Virus record (IMG/VR): IMGVR_UViG_3300023179_000033
Coordinates: 1 to 64,000 of that record
Reading direction: 5' to 3' (one strand)
Length of the DNA: 64,000 bases
Origin: a virus
Below are positions 15,909 to 23,147 of the stretch, one piece after another; within the stretch, counting starts at the first letter, position 1; the number at the start of each line of letters is the position of its first letter. Under the pieces are notes generated by a model. That model was not told the DNA's origin. It made no database searches and worked only from the letters and a program-made list of their open reading frames with translations. Both the position numbers and the translations under genes were made by a program.

Positions 15909-16424
15909 GTGACTGTTTCGGAAAGAGATATTGATTTTTTTGCAAAGAAATTAGGTTTATCACCAGAAAAGACTTTCCTGTTGTTGCAAGATCCAGATTG
16001 TCTTCCAGAAATTTTAAATAAAGTAGCAGAAGACAATATAGATGGAATTGTAGATATTAGCTTTCCAGTTTTCGCCGAACTAACTATTATAAAATATAGC
16101 AAAGATTTAAAATATCCATTCGAAGAAAAAGAGTATGTTTCGCAAGCAGTTGGTTCTAAATTCTATGATCTAATAGAAACTCCATTACAAAATAAATATT
16201 TTTTTACCTTACAACATGATGAAGATACAGCTAAATCTGTTCTAGTATTTCTTGGATTTTTTTATAAAAGTTTAGAAAAACTCAGAAGATCATATCCATC
16301 AGAAAATGTTTATTATAATATAGCAAAAAATGGTTTTGAAAATTCAGAAAAAGAAGAAATATCTTATCATCTTAAAGATTGGATTAAAGTATTAAGAATT
16401 ATACATAATGAAGTTTGGTATTAA
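15909..16424 (+). CDS. Hypothetical protein, 171 aa
   Basis: Soluble alpha/beta protein without recognised motifs; the N-terminus resembles a small helical region (ERDIDFFAKKLGLSPEKTF). GTG start. It ends just before a divergent RNA locus. Function unknown. Confidence 0.5.
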   Translation: MTVSERDIDFFAKKLGLSPEKTFLLLQDPDCLPEILNKVAEDNIDGIVDISFPVFAELTIIKYSKDLKYPFEEKEYVSQAVGSKFYDLIETPLQNKYFFTLQHDEDTAKSVLVFLGFFYKSLEKLRRSYPSENVYYNIAKNGFENSEKEEISYHLKDWIKVLRIIHNEVWY

Positions 16425-16439
16425 TACTATATTCTTAAA

Positions 16440-16755
16440 TTATTTAACTTTTCTTTGATATCCAAAAGGGCTTTACCTCCAGATTTTATATATCTGAAGT
16501 TAAGTATTATCAATCCAACTTTTCTTTTGACTCCAAATTTATCACGATCTCAGCGATAAACGGGCCATCGCACTTATTGGTCAGAGGTAGCTTCTACCAC
16601 TACATTCTGCGATGCCTATAGCTACATTCCCTTCAAAAGCCATATTATGTACAAACGAAGGTTTTAATAGTTGTCAGCCCTTTAGACATTGCTATCTCAA
16701 GGATTGATAGTTGATTTTTTGACATCAACAAACTGCTCTAATTGGAAGCTATGTT
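16440..16755 (-). ncRNA. Candidate structured ncRNA with pseudoknot
   Basis: A 350-nt stretch without a convincing gene holds a strong minus-strand promoter and extensive base pairing. TATCAATCC (16701-16709) pairs with GGATTGATA (16508-16516), and AAAGGGCT (16676-16683) pairs with AGCCCTTT (16465-16472). The two helices interleave and form a pseudoknot. Inside lie CTTTTGA/TCAAAAG (16633-16639 with 16524-16530), CATCGCA/TGCGATG (16608-16614 with 16566-16572) and a GGTAG-AAG-CTACC hairpin. It matches no RNA I recognise: the RNase P, SRP, 6S and group I cores are not found. The ends are estimated, and no terminator is clear. Confidence 0.6.
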
Positions 16756-16760
16756 AATTT

Positions 16761-16789
16761 ATATTAGAATACATTTGCTTTTTTGTCAA
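16761..16789 (-). promoter_or_regulatory. Class A promoter of the candidate ncRNA
   Basis: On the minus strand: TTGACA (16784-16789), 17-nt spacer, TAATAT (16761-16766). The start is expected near 16754, and no minus-strand open frame follows, so the product should be RNA. Confidence 0.7.
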
Positions 16790-16809
16790 TTTTTTTTATA
16801 ATATATAAA

Positions 16810-17019
16810 ATGGAAATAATTAAAAATAAAGCCAGATGGTTATTGTATACTGAAAAATGCATAAAGCATTATAACATAGATAATGATAATATTTATGATG
16901 AACCTAGCGAATATCCTTGCATTGTAATACCACAATTAATTTCGGACATAAATGGCGCAAGAGTTAAATTTAATTTTGTTTATAAAAAAGATTGCCAAAA
17001 ATTATTAAAACATTTATAA
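16810..17019 (+). CDS. Hypothetical protein, 69 aa
   Basis: Small soluble protein (MEIIKNKARWLLYTEKC start). The ATG at 16810 lies 7 nt after a TATAAT box (16797-16802), so a leaderless start is likely; the in-frame ATG at 16783 lies upstream of that box. Located between the ncRNA promoter and the tmRNA. No family recognised. Confidence 0.5.
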   Translation: MEIIKNKARWLLYTEKCIKHYNIDNDNIYDEPSEYPCIVIPQLISDINGARVKFNFVYKKDCQKLLKHL

Positions 17020-17020
17020 T

Positions 17021-17028
17021 AGTGTAAC
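17021..17028 (+). promoter_or_regulatory. Class B AGTGTAAC element upstream of tmRNA
   Basis: AGTGTAAC lies 21 nt before the mature 5' end of the tmRNA. Because an RNA gene follows, the element cannot be only a translation signal, which supports a promoter role. Confidence 0.5.
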
Positions 17029-17049
17029 TATTATTAGTTCTTTCTCATT

Positions 17050-17471
17050 GGGCGCGTACTGGTTTCGATTTTAGGAATCGGAATTAAAATGCAGGTAGAG
17101 GTTTAGGTGGGTCTCTTTAAAAAGCCTTAAAAGTATTAACTGCTAAAACAGCTAAATACAAAGGTCATATCTCTGCTAGAGTTTCTCTAGTCGAGGAGAC
17201 CGCTTCTGTAGCTTAAGTTCTACAGCGTGATTACCATGACACATCTACTGGATAATTGCGTAATTAGATGTATTTTTATAAAATCCTTTTCATTTAATTT
17301 TTTATAAAAATTATTAAGGGTAAATTTGACCAAGGTTGAATTTATTATTAAATGAATAGCTAAAAACCAATTGTTTATTCGACTCTTTAGCGAATCAACG
17401 GAATAAACTAAACTTGTAGTATTTTAATTTAAATTCACTAAAACACGAAGGTTCAACTCCTTCCGCGTCCA
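17050..17471 (+). ncRNA. ssrA: Transfer-messenger RNA (tmRNA)
   Basis: Rescues stalled ribosomes by adding a degradation tag. The acceptor stem GGGCGCG (17050-17056) pairs with CGCGTCC (17464-17470), with discriminator A. The T-arm is GAAGG-TTCAACT-CCTTC, directly adjacent. The tag reading frame probably resumes at GCT 17142, in an ACTGCTAAAAC context, and ends at TAA 17214-17216. This gives about 24 residues starting AKTAKYKG and ending ETASVA, a small apolar end as in other tags. The stop lies in the hairpin CTGTAG/CTACAG (17206-17225). The T-arm-to-acceptor geometry and length (about 420 nt) fit one-piece tmRNAs. CCA is not encoded. Confidence 0.9.
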
Positions 17472-17524
17472 AAGAAAATGATCTTACAAAAAAGAAACGA
17501 TAAATTTTATAAATCAAATTAAAA

Positions 17525-18142
17525 ATGAAGAAATTAAATCCAACAGTTATACATTTAAAGGAAAGGTTTGATAGATTAATATTTATAAATAATCTTAAAA
17601 AATATTTTCCAAGATTAAAAATTTTAGAGGCAATTGAACCTAAAAATGCAAACATATATTATGACAAATGTGATTTTGGAGCGGGATGTACAGCATCACA
17701 ACTTATGGCTATAGATCAATCAAATAAAAACGAACCACTTTTAGTTCTTGAAGATGATGCGGTTATTGATATAAAAAAATATGAACAATTTTTATCTTTA
17801 GAAGATCCACCAAAAGACTGCGGAATAATTTTACTTGGTGGAGATTTTTTGCCAAAATCTACCAGTTCTTGGACAGAAGTGACAACTGATTATTGCGGTA
17901 GTCATGCAATGATTTATATGCCAATTATACATAAAACTAAATTTCTTGAAAATGCTTGGAAATATTTATTTTTCTTTCCGAGAGAAGGTCCTGATAGTTG
18001 GATTACAGAAGCGATAATGAGATTAGTAATTAAATCTGTAAATTTAAAAATTTATCGCCCAAATGTTCTTCCATTTACTGCTGGAAAATCAATTTCAAGC
18101 AGATCTAAAAAAATTTTTAATAGAGATAATAAGGAAATATAA
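17525..18142 (+). CDS. Glycosyltransferase family 25-like, 205 aa
   Basis: The start, TVIHLKERFDRLIFINNLKKYFP, and the central ASQLMAIDQSNKNEPLLVLEDDAVI, with its LVLEDDA metal/donor motif near residue 77, match LPS-type GT25 enzymes. No membrane segment. It follows the tmRNA directly. A sugar transfer role in glycan modification is likely; acceptor unknown. Confidence 0.65.
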   Translation: MKKLNPTVIHLKERFDRLIFINNLKKYFPRLKILEAIEPKNANIYYDKCDFGAGCTASQLMAIDQSNKNEPLLVLEDDAVIDIKKYEQFLSLEDPPKDCGIILLGGDFLPKSTSSWTEVTTDYCGSHAMIYMPIIHKTKFLENAWKYLFFFPREGPDSWITEAIMRLVIKSVNLKIYRPNVLPFTAGKSISSRSKKIFNRDNKEI

Positions 18143-18179
18143 ATGTGTATCATATTTATATAATAAGATTGCTAAGAAT

Positions 18180-18374
18180 ATGAAATCAAAATATAAAATA
18201 GGCGACAAAGTAAAATATAAATGCATCTACAATAATGAAATAGCAGTTGGTGAAATAATTAATATAAGACAAGCAAATTTGAATTGGGACTATAGTATTA
18301 GATATGAAGTTTTTGTTAATTTAGTTTATGTTCAATGGGTAAAAGAAGAAGATATACTTGAAAAAGTAAAATAA
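18180..18374 (+). CDS. Hypothetical protein, 64 aa
   Basis: The start MKSKYKIGDKVKYKC and the mixed beta pattern suggest a small SH3-like barrel (KIGDKVKYK is typical of KOW/SH3-type domains). The frame is open upstream to 18063, but that part overlaps the GT25-like gene, so the ATG at 18180 is preferred. Function unknown. Confidence 0.5.
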   Translation: MKSKYKIGDKVKYKCIYNNEIAVGEIINIRQANLNWDYSIRYEVFVNLVYVQWVKEEDILEKVK

Positions 18375-18377
18375 TAA

Positions 18378-18779
18378 TTATCTTATTTCTTTTCTTCCCT
18401 TACCTTTATTTAAATTTCTATGAGAATCAGTTAGTGAGTGGCAATTTGGACATAAAACTTCTAAATTGTTTATATTATTATTTTTAAAATCTCCATCTTT
18501 ATGATGAATTTCTAATGTGCTTTTGCCTGTTGTTGAATTTTTTTTATTCCAACCGCAGATTTCGCATGAGTAGTTTTTTTTGTTTATTAAATAATTTCTA
18601 ATAAAAGGTCTAATTTGCCCATTTGTTGCATACCCTCTATCGTTTCCATTTAACCAGTTTTGTACTTTAACATTGTTTTGATATTTAAACTGGCATGTAT
18701 TATTACAATAATATTTTATAGGTTTATCACATTCTTTGTTACAATTTTTGCATTTTCTTCTTGGCTTTCTAATATTCAT
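18378..18779 (-). CDS. HNH endonuclease with zinc fingers, 133 aa
   Basis: The C-terminal half shows CEICGWNKKN, LEIHHKDGDFKNNNINNLEVLCPNCH: an HNH core flanked by two CxxC zinc knuckles. The N-terminus has another Cys cluster (CKNCNKECDKPIKYYCNNTC). Free-standing HNH enzymes in phages are usually homing endonucleases. It is inserted on the opposite strand to its neighbours. The ATG at 18779 is chosen because it lies 7 nt behind a class B box; a TTG at 18797 is the alternative. Confidence 0.8.
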   Translation of the reverse strand: MNIRKPRRKCKNCNKECDKPIKYYCNNTCQFKYQNNVKVQNWLNGNDRGYATNGQIRPFIRNYLINKKNYSCEICGWNKKNSTTGKSTLEIHHKDGDFKNNNINNLEVLCPNCHSLTDSHRNLNKGKGRKEIR

Positions 18780-18786
18780 ATAAAAT

Positions 18787-18794
18787 ATTACACT
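18787..18794 (-). promoter_or_regulatory. Class B AGTGTAAT element for the HNH gene
   Basis: AGTGTAAT on the minus strand, 7 nt before the ATG at 18779. Confidence 0.5.
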
Positions 18795-18856
18795 CAAAAA
18801 TAGACCATTTAATAAATAATATTAGGTCTAATATAATAATTTTATATATATGATTT

Positions 18857-18864
18857 AGTGTAAA
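18857..18864 (+). promoter_or_regulatory. Class B AGTGTAAA element
   Basis: AGTGTAAA lies 8 nt before the ATG at 18873. Confidence 0.5.
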
Positions 18865-18872
18865 TCTAAAAT

Positions 18873-19181
18873 ATGATAAATAATATAACAAGCAATGATG
18901 GCGGAGAAAAAAGAATAGGATTAGTTTATAATAGTGATAGTGGTTATTATCAAGGTTTTGATTTTAGTAAAATAGATGATATTGAAAGTATTCTTACAGA
19001 TGGAATAGATGTTAATGTAGCAAATTTTGCAGCTCAATCAGCGTATGTTGATGCGTTTGGCCGTCAAAGAATTTCGAATCCATTTACATTAGCAGATTAT
19101 TCTCATGTTTATGGAGAAGAGACAGAACTATTAATTAAAACAAGTGGAAATAATTCTTATATAAAACTAGATAATTTTTAA
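18873..19181 (+). CDS. Virion protein N-terminal-like, short form, 102 aa
   Basis: Residues 60-80 read AYVDAFGRQRISNPFTLADYSH. This resembles the DAFGRLRxSNPxTLFD signature near the N-terminus of large structural (fibre/neck-type) proteins in many phages. Here the protein ends about 20 residues later, so it is either a stand-alone module or a truncated copy. Its class B promoter and the next small glycine-rich gene fit late expression. Confidence 0.5.
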   Translation: MINNITSNDGGEKRIGLVYNSDSGYYQGFDFSKIDDIESILTDGIDVNVANFAAQSAYVDAFGRQRISNPFTLADYSHVYGEETELLIKTSGNNSYIKLDNF

Positions 19182-19188
19182 TATTTTT

Positions 19189-19196
19189 AGTGTAAT
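19189..19196 (+). promoter_or_regulatory. Class B AGTGTAAT element
   Basis: AGTGTAAT lies 10 nt before the ATG at 19207. Confidence 0.5.
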
Positions 19197-19206
19197 ATTA
19201 ATTAAT

Positions 19207-19503
19207 ATGACAGAATTTTTTAGAGACTCAGGATTTGAAAAACTTTCGTTGATAAGCGGAAACGCTAATCCCGGTTTAGTTGCGCCAAGACCAGCAGCAA
19301 ATCAAAGTATATTTTTACTTGGTGTTCATTCCACAGGAGCTACTACTTTAACTCAAGGAAGTGCCACAGGTCCATTAATTATGTATGTTGGCGCAGGAAA
19401 TTCTAATTTTCCATCAACAATTCAAGTTCCGAATAATAGCGGTGTTTATAGTTCTGTTGGTGGCGTTTCTGTATTTTATTACATTTCAGACTCAATAGTG
19501 TAA
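19207..19503 (+). CDS. Small Gly/Ser/Thr-rich probable virion protein, 98 aa
   Basis: The composition (Gly, Ser, Thr, Val) and beta pattern fit a small capsid decoration or tail protein; no motif is definitive. The class B promoter and neighbours with phage structural motifs support a virion role. Confidence 0.45.
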   Translation: MTEFFRDSGFEKLSLISGNANPGLVAPRPAANQSIFLLGVHSTGATTLTQGSATGPLIMYVGAGNSNFPSTIQVPNNSGVYSSVGGVSVFYYISDSIV

Positions 19504-19507
19504 GTTT

Positions 19508-20710
19508 ATGAAAAAAGAACTAGAGATTGATTTTAGTTCCGAGATAACAGCTAAAAAGGGAAAAGCACCTCTTAATAAACCATTTCGTCTTCCCTCTGGA
19601 AGTAAAAAGAAATTTGGTGTTTACGTCAAGAATGATAAAGGCAATATTGTAATGGTCAAATTTGGTGATCCAAATATGTCTATTAAAAGAGATGATCCAG
19701 CTAGACGTAAAGCTTATAGATCAAGACATGGTTGTGATACTGGTCGCCGTGGGCCAAAATGGAAAGCTAATTATTGGTCTTGTAAAATGTGGAGCGCAAA
19801 ACCAGTTAGCAAAATTACAGCTAGTGAAGAAGAGATAACTTTAGAAGCTGATATTCAAGCTAAAAGCAAAGGCCTTTGGTACAATATTCAACAAAAAAAG
19901 AAAAGAATGGGTAAAAACTATCGCCCAGCACCAGAAGGCTCTAAAGATCGTCCAACTCAAGAAGCTATTAAAAAAGCCCAAGCTAGTGATTATTTAAATG
20001 AAGAATATGAATGGGATGGGGAAACAGAATTTGATCAAATTGTATTCTTAGAAGACAAATCATTAGCTCAAGTTGAAGAAATTGAAGATCCAGAAGATGA
20101 ATTAGAAGATTATAAAGAAGATTTTTACGAAATGATAGTTGGTTCAATTAATTCAATTCAACAACATGCAAAAAATATTTTAGATAAACTAAATGATCCA
20201 ATGGTAAAAGAAAATCTTACAGAACCATTTTTACAACAAATGGCTGCGCTCGCAGAAGATTATATGATTACTATTCATAACTTTGTAATGTTCAATAAAG
20301 AAAATGAGATGGAAGTAGAAACAGAAGCTCAAATGCACGGACCAATTGGTGATTATGTATCTAAAGATTCAGGATTCTCTGGGCCAATTAATGAATATGA
20401 AAATGCAAATACAATTTTTAAAGTAGGCGATAAAGTTAAAAATATTAATTCACAATGTAAGCATTATGGTAGCGAAGGAATCGTAAAAGAAATTCGTGAA
20501 CTTCCAGAAGATATGGGATACGCAGTTATCTATGAAGCAACTAATGATGGCTCAACTTGGAAAAAAGGAGATATGATTGGAAAAACAGAAATTCAATTAG
20601 AAAAAATTGAAGCAAAATGGAGTATGAAATATAAAAGAAGCATAGACTGCAATAATCCAAAAGGTTTTAGTCAAAAACAACATTGTAAAAGTAAAGCATC
20701 AGAAAAATAA
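19508..20710 (+). CDS. DUF5872-like phage protein with KOW-like domain, 400 aa
   Basis: Residues about 20-100 contain SGSKKKFGVYVKNDKGNIV, FGDPNMSIKRDDPARRKAYR and NYWSCKMW, the DUF5872-type pattern of phage head-associated proteins. An acidic helical middle (about 165-265) follows, then an SH3/KOW-like domain (FKVGDKVKNINSQCKHYGS) and a C-terminal CNNPKGFSQKQHCKSK motif, also seen in phage virion proteins. It is probably a structural or prohead component; the exact role is not clear. An AGTGTAAG box ends 3 nt before the ATG, partly overlapping the previous stop. Confidence 0.6.
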   Translation: MKKELEIDFSSEITAKKGKAPLNKPFRLPSGSKKKFGVYVKNDKGNIVMVKFGDPNMSIKRDDPARRKAYRSRHGCDTGRRGPKWKANYWSCKMWSAKPVSKITASEEEITLEADIQAKSKGLWYNIQQKKKRMGKNYRPAPEGSKDRPTQEAIKKAQASDYLNEEYEWDGETEFDQIVFLEDKSLAQVEEIEDPEDELEDYKEDFYEMIVGSINSIQQHAKNILDKLNDPMVKENLTEPFLQQMAALAEDYMITIHNFVMFNKENEMEVETEAQMHGPIGDYVSKDSGFSGPINEYENANTIFKVGDKVKNINSQCKHYGSEGIVKEIRELPEDMGYAVIYEATNDGSTWKKGDMIGKTEIQLEKIEAKWSMKYKRSIDCNNPKGFSQKQHCKSKASEK

Positions 20711-20727
20711 ATTAAATATAATCTCCT

Positions 20728-20735
20728 AGTGTAAT
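20728..20735 (+). promoter_or_regulatory. Class B AGTGTAAT element inside a hairpin with the SD
   Basis: AGTGTAAT lies 11 nt before the GTG at 20747. It lies within the loop side of an inverted repeat, CTCCTA...TAGGAG, whose 3' arm is the Shine-Dalgarno AGGAG. If transcribed from further upstream, the hairpin would hide the ribosome site. Confidence 0.45.
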
Positions 20736-20746
20736 CTTAGGAGAAT

Positions 20747-21277
20747 GTGAATAAGCTTAAGAATTTGTTCAATTGGTTTGGATGGAAAAGTAAACTAATA
20801 TTAGTACTTTTAATAAATGCAGCAATAGCTTATTACTCTCTTAAGGCAGGATTTAATTTAGCTAAAACTTATAGTATATCAAAACTTCCTAATTCTTGTT
20901 TTGTTGATTCTGTAGTATTTGCTTCAAATGCAAATTATATATTATCAAATGAAAATACATGGGCGCAAATTTATGCTTTTCAATATCATTATAAAGATGA
21001 ATTAAAAACAGAAATAGAGTTTGATAAAACTGCAATAGAATATACGGTCAAAATACCAAAATATCATGGTCATGCAGTTTGTGTTTTTGAGCATAAAAAG
21101 ATGCTATGGATTTATGATAGTAATTATGGAACAATGCCTATTGGAGCTAGTGGAAATAGAGGAGAATATCACTTAAGAATAACCAATTGGATAGAAGATA
21201 AATATAATGCAGTAGTTTTTAATAGTATACTTATTGATGATGATAATAAAAAAACATTAGAATGGATAAAAGAATGA
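20747..21277 (+). CDS. Membrane-anchored cysteine-peptidase-like protein, 176 aa
   Basis: One transmembrane segment (about residues 16-36) is followed by a globular domain with a possible Cys-His-Asp triad: Cys51 in LPNSCFVDSVVFA, His109 in YHGHAVCVFEH and Asp124 in WIYDSNYGT. The order and spacing fit papain/transglutaminase-fold enzymes. No known family is certain. It should face the periplasm or exterior if the N-terminus is inside. It lies just upstream of the PEP-CTERM operon, so processing of those proteins is an attractive guess but unproven. GTG start with AGGAG. Confidence 0.5.
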   Translation: MNKLKNLFNWFGWKSKLILVLLINAAIAYYSLKAGFNLAKTYSISKLPNSCFVDSVVFASNANYILSNENTWAQIYAFQYHYKDELKTEIEFDKTAIEYTVKIPKYHGHAVCVFEHKKMLWIYDSNYGTMPIGASGNRGEYHLRITNWIEDKYNAVVFNSILIDDDNKKTLEWIKE

Positions 21278-21334
21278 ACGAAATTAAAGTTCAACTGTCT
21301 GTAAATATATGACCTTGCAAAGGAACAAGGATAA

Positions 21335-21385
21335 ATGAAAATTTTAGCATTCATAATGCTAAGTAAAAATCAAATAACCGCGTAA
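21335..21385 (+). CDS. Possible 16-aa leader peptide
   Basis: AAGGATAA-ATG gives MKILAFIMLSKNQITA and a TAA that sits in the loop of the following terminator hairpin. An inverted repeat TTAGCAT/ATGCTAA lies in its first codons. The overlap of a short frame with a terminator is the layout of attenuators, but no run of regulatory codons is present. Weakly supported. Confidence 0.3.
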   Translation: MKILAFIMLSKNQITA

Positions 21386-21396
21386 GCGGTTTTTTT
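21376..21396 (+). terminator. Intrinsic terminator before the PEP-CTERM operon
   Basis: The stem AACCGC/GCGGTT with a GTAA loop is followed by a run of seven T. It lies between the peptidase-like gene and the first PEP-CTERM gene. Confidence 0.75.
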
Positions 21397-21413
21397 ATTA
21401 TAAGCAGATAAAT

Positions 21414-22148
21414 ATGAAAATAAACTCATTGAAAATATTAGCTAAAAAAGTATCCGCAACTTTATTTGCGGTTTTTTTGTCTTTAAATATAGCAAAATCA
21501 GAAGTAATTTTTACTGAAAATTTTGAAGATGGATCATGGGATGGATTCACCGCGTATCCCTCTGCGAACACATCAGTATTAAATTCTGGTGATACAATCT
21601 ATGGCGCTCCAACAACAGGAGAAATTGGGACATATATTATAGCTCCAGAAGGATCAAAACTAGGTAAAATGTGGCCATTATATTGGTCTCCCGGAAATGT
21701 AACTACATCTATCTTTGTAAAATATGATGATTATTGGGCAACACCAGAAACTGGATGGGTTCCTTATTTACAAGGCAAACAAGTCAAACTATCAATGGAC
21801 GTTTATATATCTAGTTATGATCCAATGCAAACTACTACTAATGTAAGTATATTTGCAAAATTCTTTAATCAAGACTATTCATACTATTATGATTGGGCAT
21901 CAGTAATTACTTCTGTAAAAGATTCATTGTTAGATACATGGGTAGCTAGGGAAATAGTTGTAACAGTTCCAAATGATGTTTCAGTTATTCAATTTGGATT
22001 AGAGATGACTCAACAAAATTATAGTTCTGGTTCTATAAATGTTGATAATATGGCAATTCAAATCGTGCCAGAACCATCATCTTCTTCTTTGCTTCTAATT
22101 GGTTCCATATCTTTAATTGCACTTAGGAGATTAAAGAGAAATGGATGA
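21414..22148 (+). CDS. Secreted PEP-CTERM protein, CBM-like, 244 aa
   Basis: Residues 1-29 are a signal peptide (basic start, hydrophobic ATLFAVFLSLNIA, AKS cleavage site). The mature part is a beta-rich domain starting EVIFTENFEDGSWDGF, similar in style to carbohydrate-binding jelly-roll domains. The last 27 residues are a PEP-CTERM signal: VPEPSSSS, a hydrophobic helix, then RRLKRNG. Such proteins are cut and anchored by host exosortase. The phage gene therefore seems to make an exported, host-sorted surface or matrix protein. It overlaps the next gene by 8 nt. Confidence 0.8.
   Translation: MKINSLKILAKKVSATLFAVFLSLNIAKSEVIFTENFEDGSWDGFTAYPSANTSVLNSGDTIYGAPTTGEIGTYIIAPEGSKLGKMWPLYWSPGNVTTSIFVKYDDYWATPETGWVPYLQGKQVKLSMDVYISSYDPMQTTTNVSIFAKFFNQDYSYYYDWASVITSVKDSLLDTWVAREIVVTVPNDVSVIQFGLEMTQQNYSSGSINVDNMAIQIVPEPSSSSLLLIGSISLIALRRLKRNG
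21454..21478 (+). terminator. Terminator-shaped hairpin inside the signal peptide coding region
   Basis: The stem CCGCAA/TTGCGG with a 6-nt loop is followed by seven T, within codons 14-22 of the PEP-CTERM gene. It has the form of an intrinsic terminator and could lower expression unless ribosomes follow closely. It may also be a chance product of Ala and Phe codons. Confidence 0.45.
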
Positions 22149-22380
22149 TAATTTGAAAACTTTATTAAAAAAAAATTACTATCAATCAGACCCTAAACAA
22201 ACTGAAAATTTTATAAAAAATTTTCATCAATATAGAATTAAAAAACAATCTGAAAGAAAAACTAATTTGCTTGCAATTTTATTATTAATTGTTGTAGCAG
22301 TCTGTGGATTTTCCATAGTCTTAAAAGAAACAAACAATAAATTAGATATACAAACATCATCAGGAGAAATAAAAAAATGA
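22141..22380 (+). CDS. Single-span membrane protein, 79 aa
   Basis: A basic soluble N-terminal half (about 40 residues) is followed by a transmembrane segment (about 43-60, LLAILLLIVVAVCGFSIVL) and a short polar tail. It overlaps the PEP-CTERM genes on both sides (8 and 4 nt), so it belongs to the same operon. The topology resembles a small adaptor or anti-sigma-like protein; no family recognised. Confidence 0.5.
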   Translation: MDDNLKTLLKKNYYQSDPKQTENFIKNFHQYRIKKQSERKTNLLAILLLIVVAVCGFSIVLKETNNKLDIQTSSGEIKK

Positions 22381-23147
22381 AAAAAATACTAAAAATATTA
22401 GCCGCATTGTTATTAATTAACATAAGCGCTCACGCTGAACTTATTTTAGTTGATTTTGGTGCTTCTGGCGCAGGATGGTATGGTGGAGCATCTGTAGTTG
22501 GCGCAGATGCTAATGGTAATTATTGGAATAGTGTTACTTCGGGATCATACTATTCTAATCTATTAAATACTGCTGGAAATCAAACTTCTATTGGAGGATT
22601 TGGATTTATAACTGGTATGGCATTTAATAGTTATAATGGACCCGCAGGACCAACATCTAATCCCCTTATTCAATCTCAAATAAATGCAACTGCATTTACA
22701 TCTGCTGCAGGTATATTTGGAGTAAAAGAAGCATTAGTAGATTATATTGCAACAACTTCTAGCGTACCAAGTGTGAAATGGAGTATAAATGGTTTAGATT
22801 CATCAGTTTTATATACTATAAAATTTTATGGATCAGCAAAATATCAAAATGATTATGCTACAAAACTTAATGTATATAGTGATAATACATTTAATTCAAG
22901 TAGTCTAATTGCTACGGCTACAGCTAATTATCAAAGTCCTACTCAGTCATGGGTAATTAATACAACAGATATCGGCGTACTACCTAATTTAACAACAACA
23001 GGTTCATTATATTTTGAAATGCGTGGCGCAAACGGAGGAACAGGTTTAATAAATGCTATGAGTATCGAATCATTAGCGGCTATTCCAGAACCTTCTACTA
23101 TGCAATTAGTTTTATTAAGTTTGTTAGCACTTAGAAAAAGAAAATGA
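22377..23147 (+). CDS. Secreted PEP-CTERM protein, 256 aa
   Basis: Signal peptide at residues 1-20 (MKKILKILAALLLINISAHA). The mature part begins ELILVDFGASG...YWN, a pattern frequent in secreted PEP-CTERM proteins, followed by a beta-rich fold. The C-terminus is IPEPSTMQLVLLSLLALRKRK, a complete PEP-CTERM signal. It is the second such protein in the operon, unlike the first in its main domain. A role at the host surface or in extracellular polymer is inferred. Confidence 0.8.
   Translation: MKKILKILAALLLINISAHAELILVDFGASGAGWYGGASVVGADANGNYWNSVTSGSYYSNLLNTAGNQTSIGGFGFITGMAFNSYNGPAGPTSNPLIQSQINATAFTSAAGIFGVKEALVDYIATTSSVPSVKWSINGLDSSVLYTIKFYGSAKYQNDYATKLNVYSDNTFNSSSLIATATANYQSPTQSWVINTTDIGVLPNLTTTGSLYFEMRGANGGTGLINAMSIESLAAIPEPSTMQLVLLSLLALRKRK

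Noticed and set aside
16440-16755. RNase P RNA, group I intron, SRP RNA or 6S RNA
   Set aside because: The interleaved helices first suggested RNase P or group I. The spacing of the helices is wrong for both, and their conserved core sequences (for example GGAAAGTCC) are absent. No SRP or 6S signature was found.
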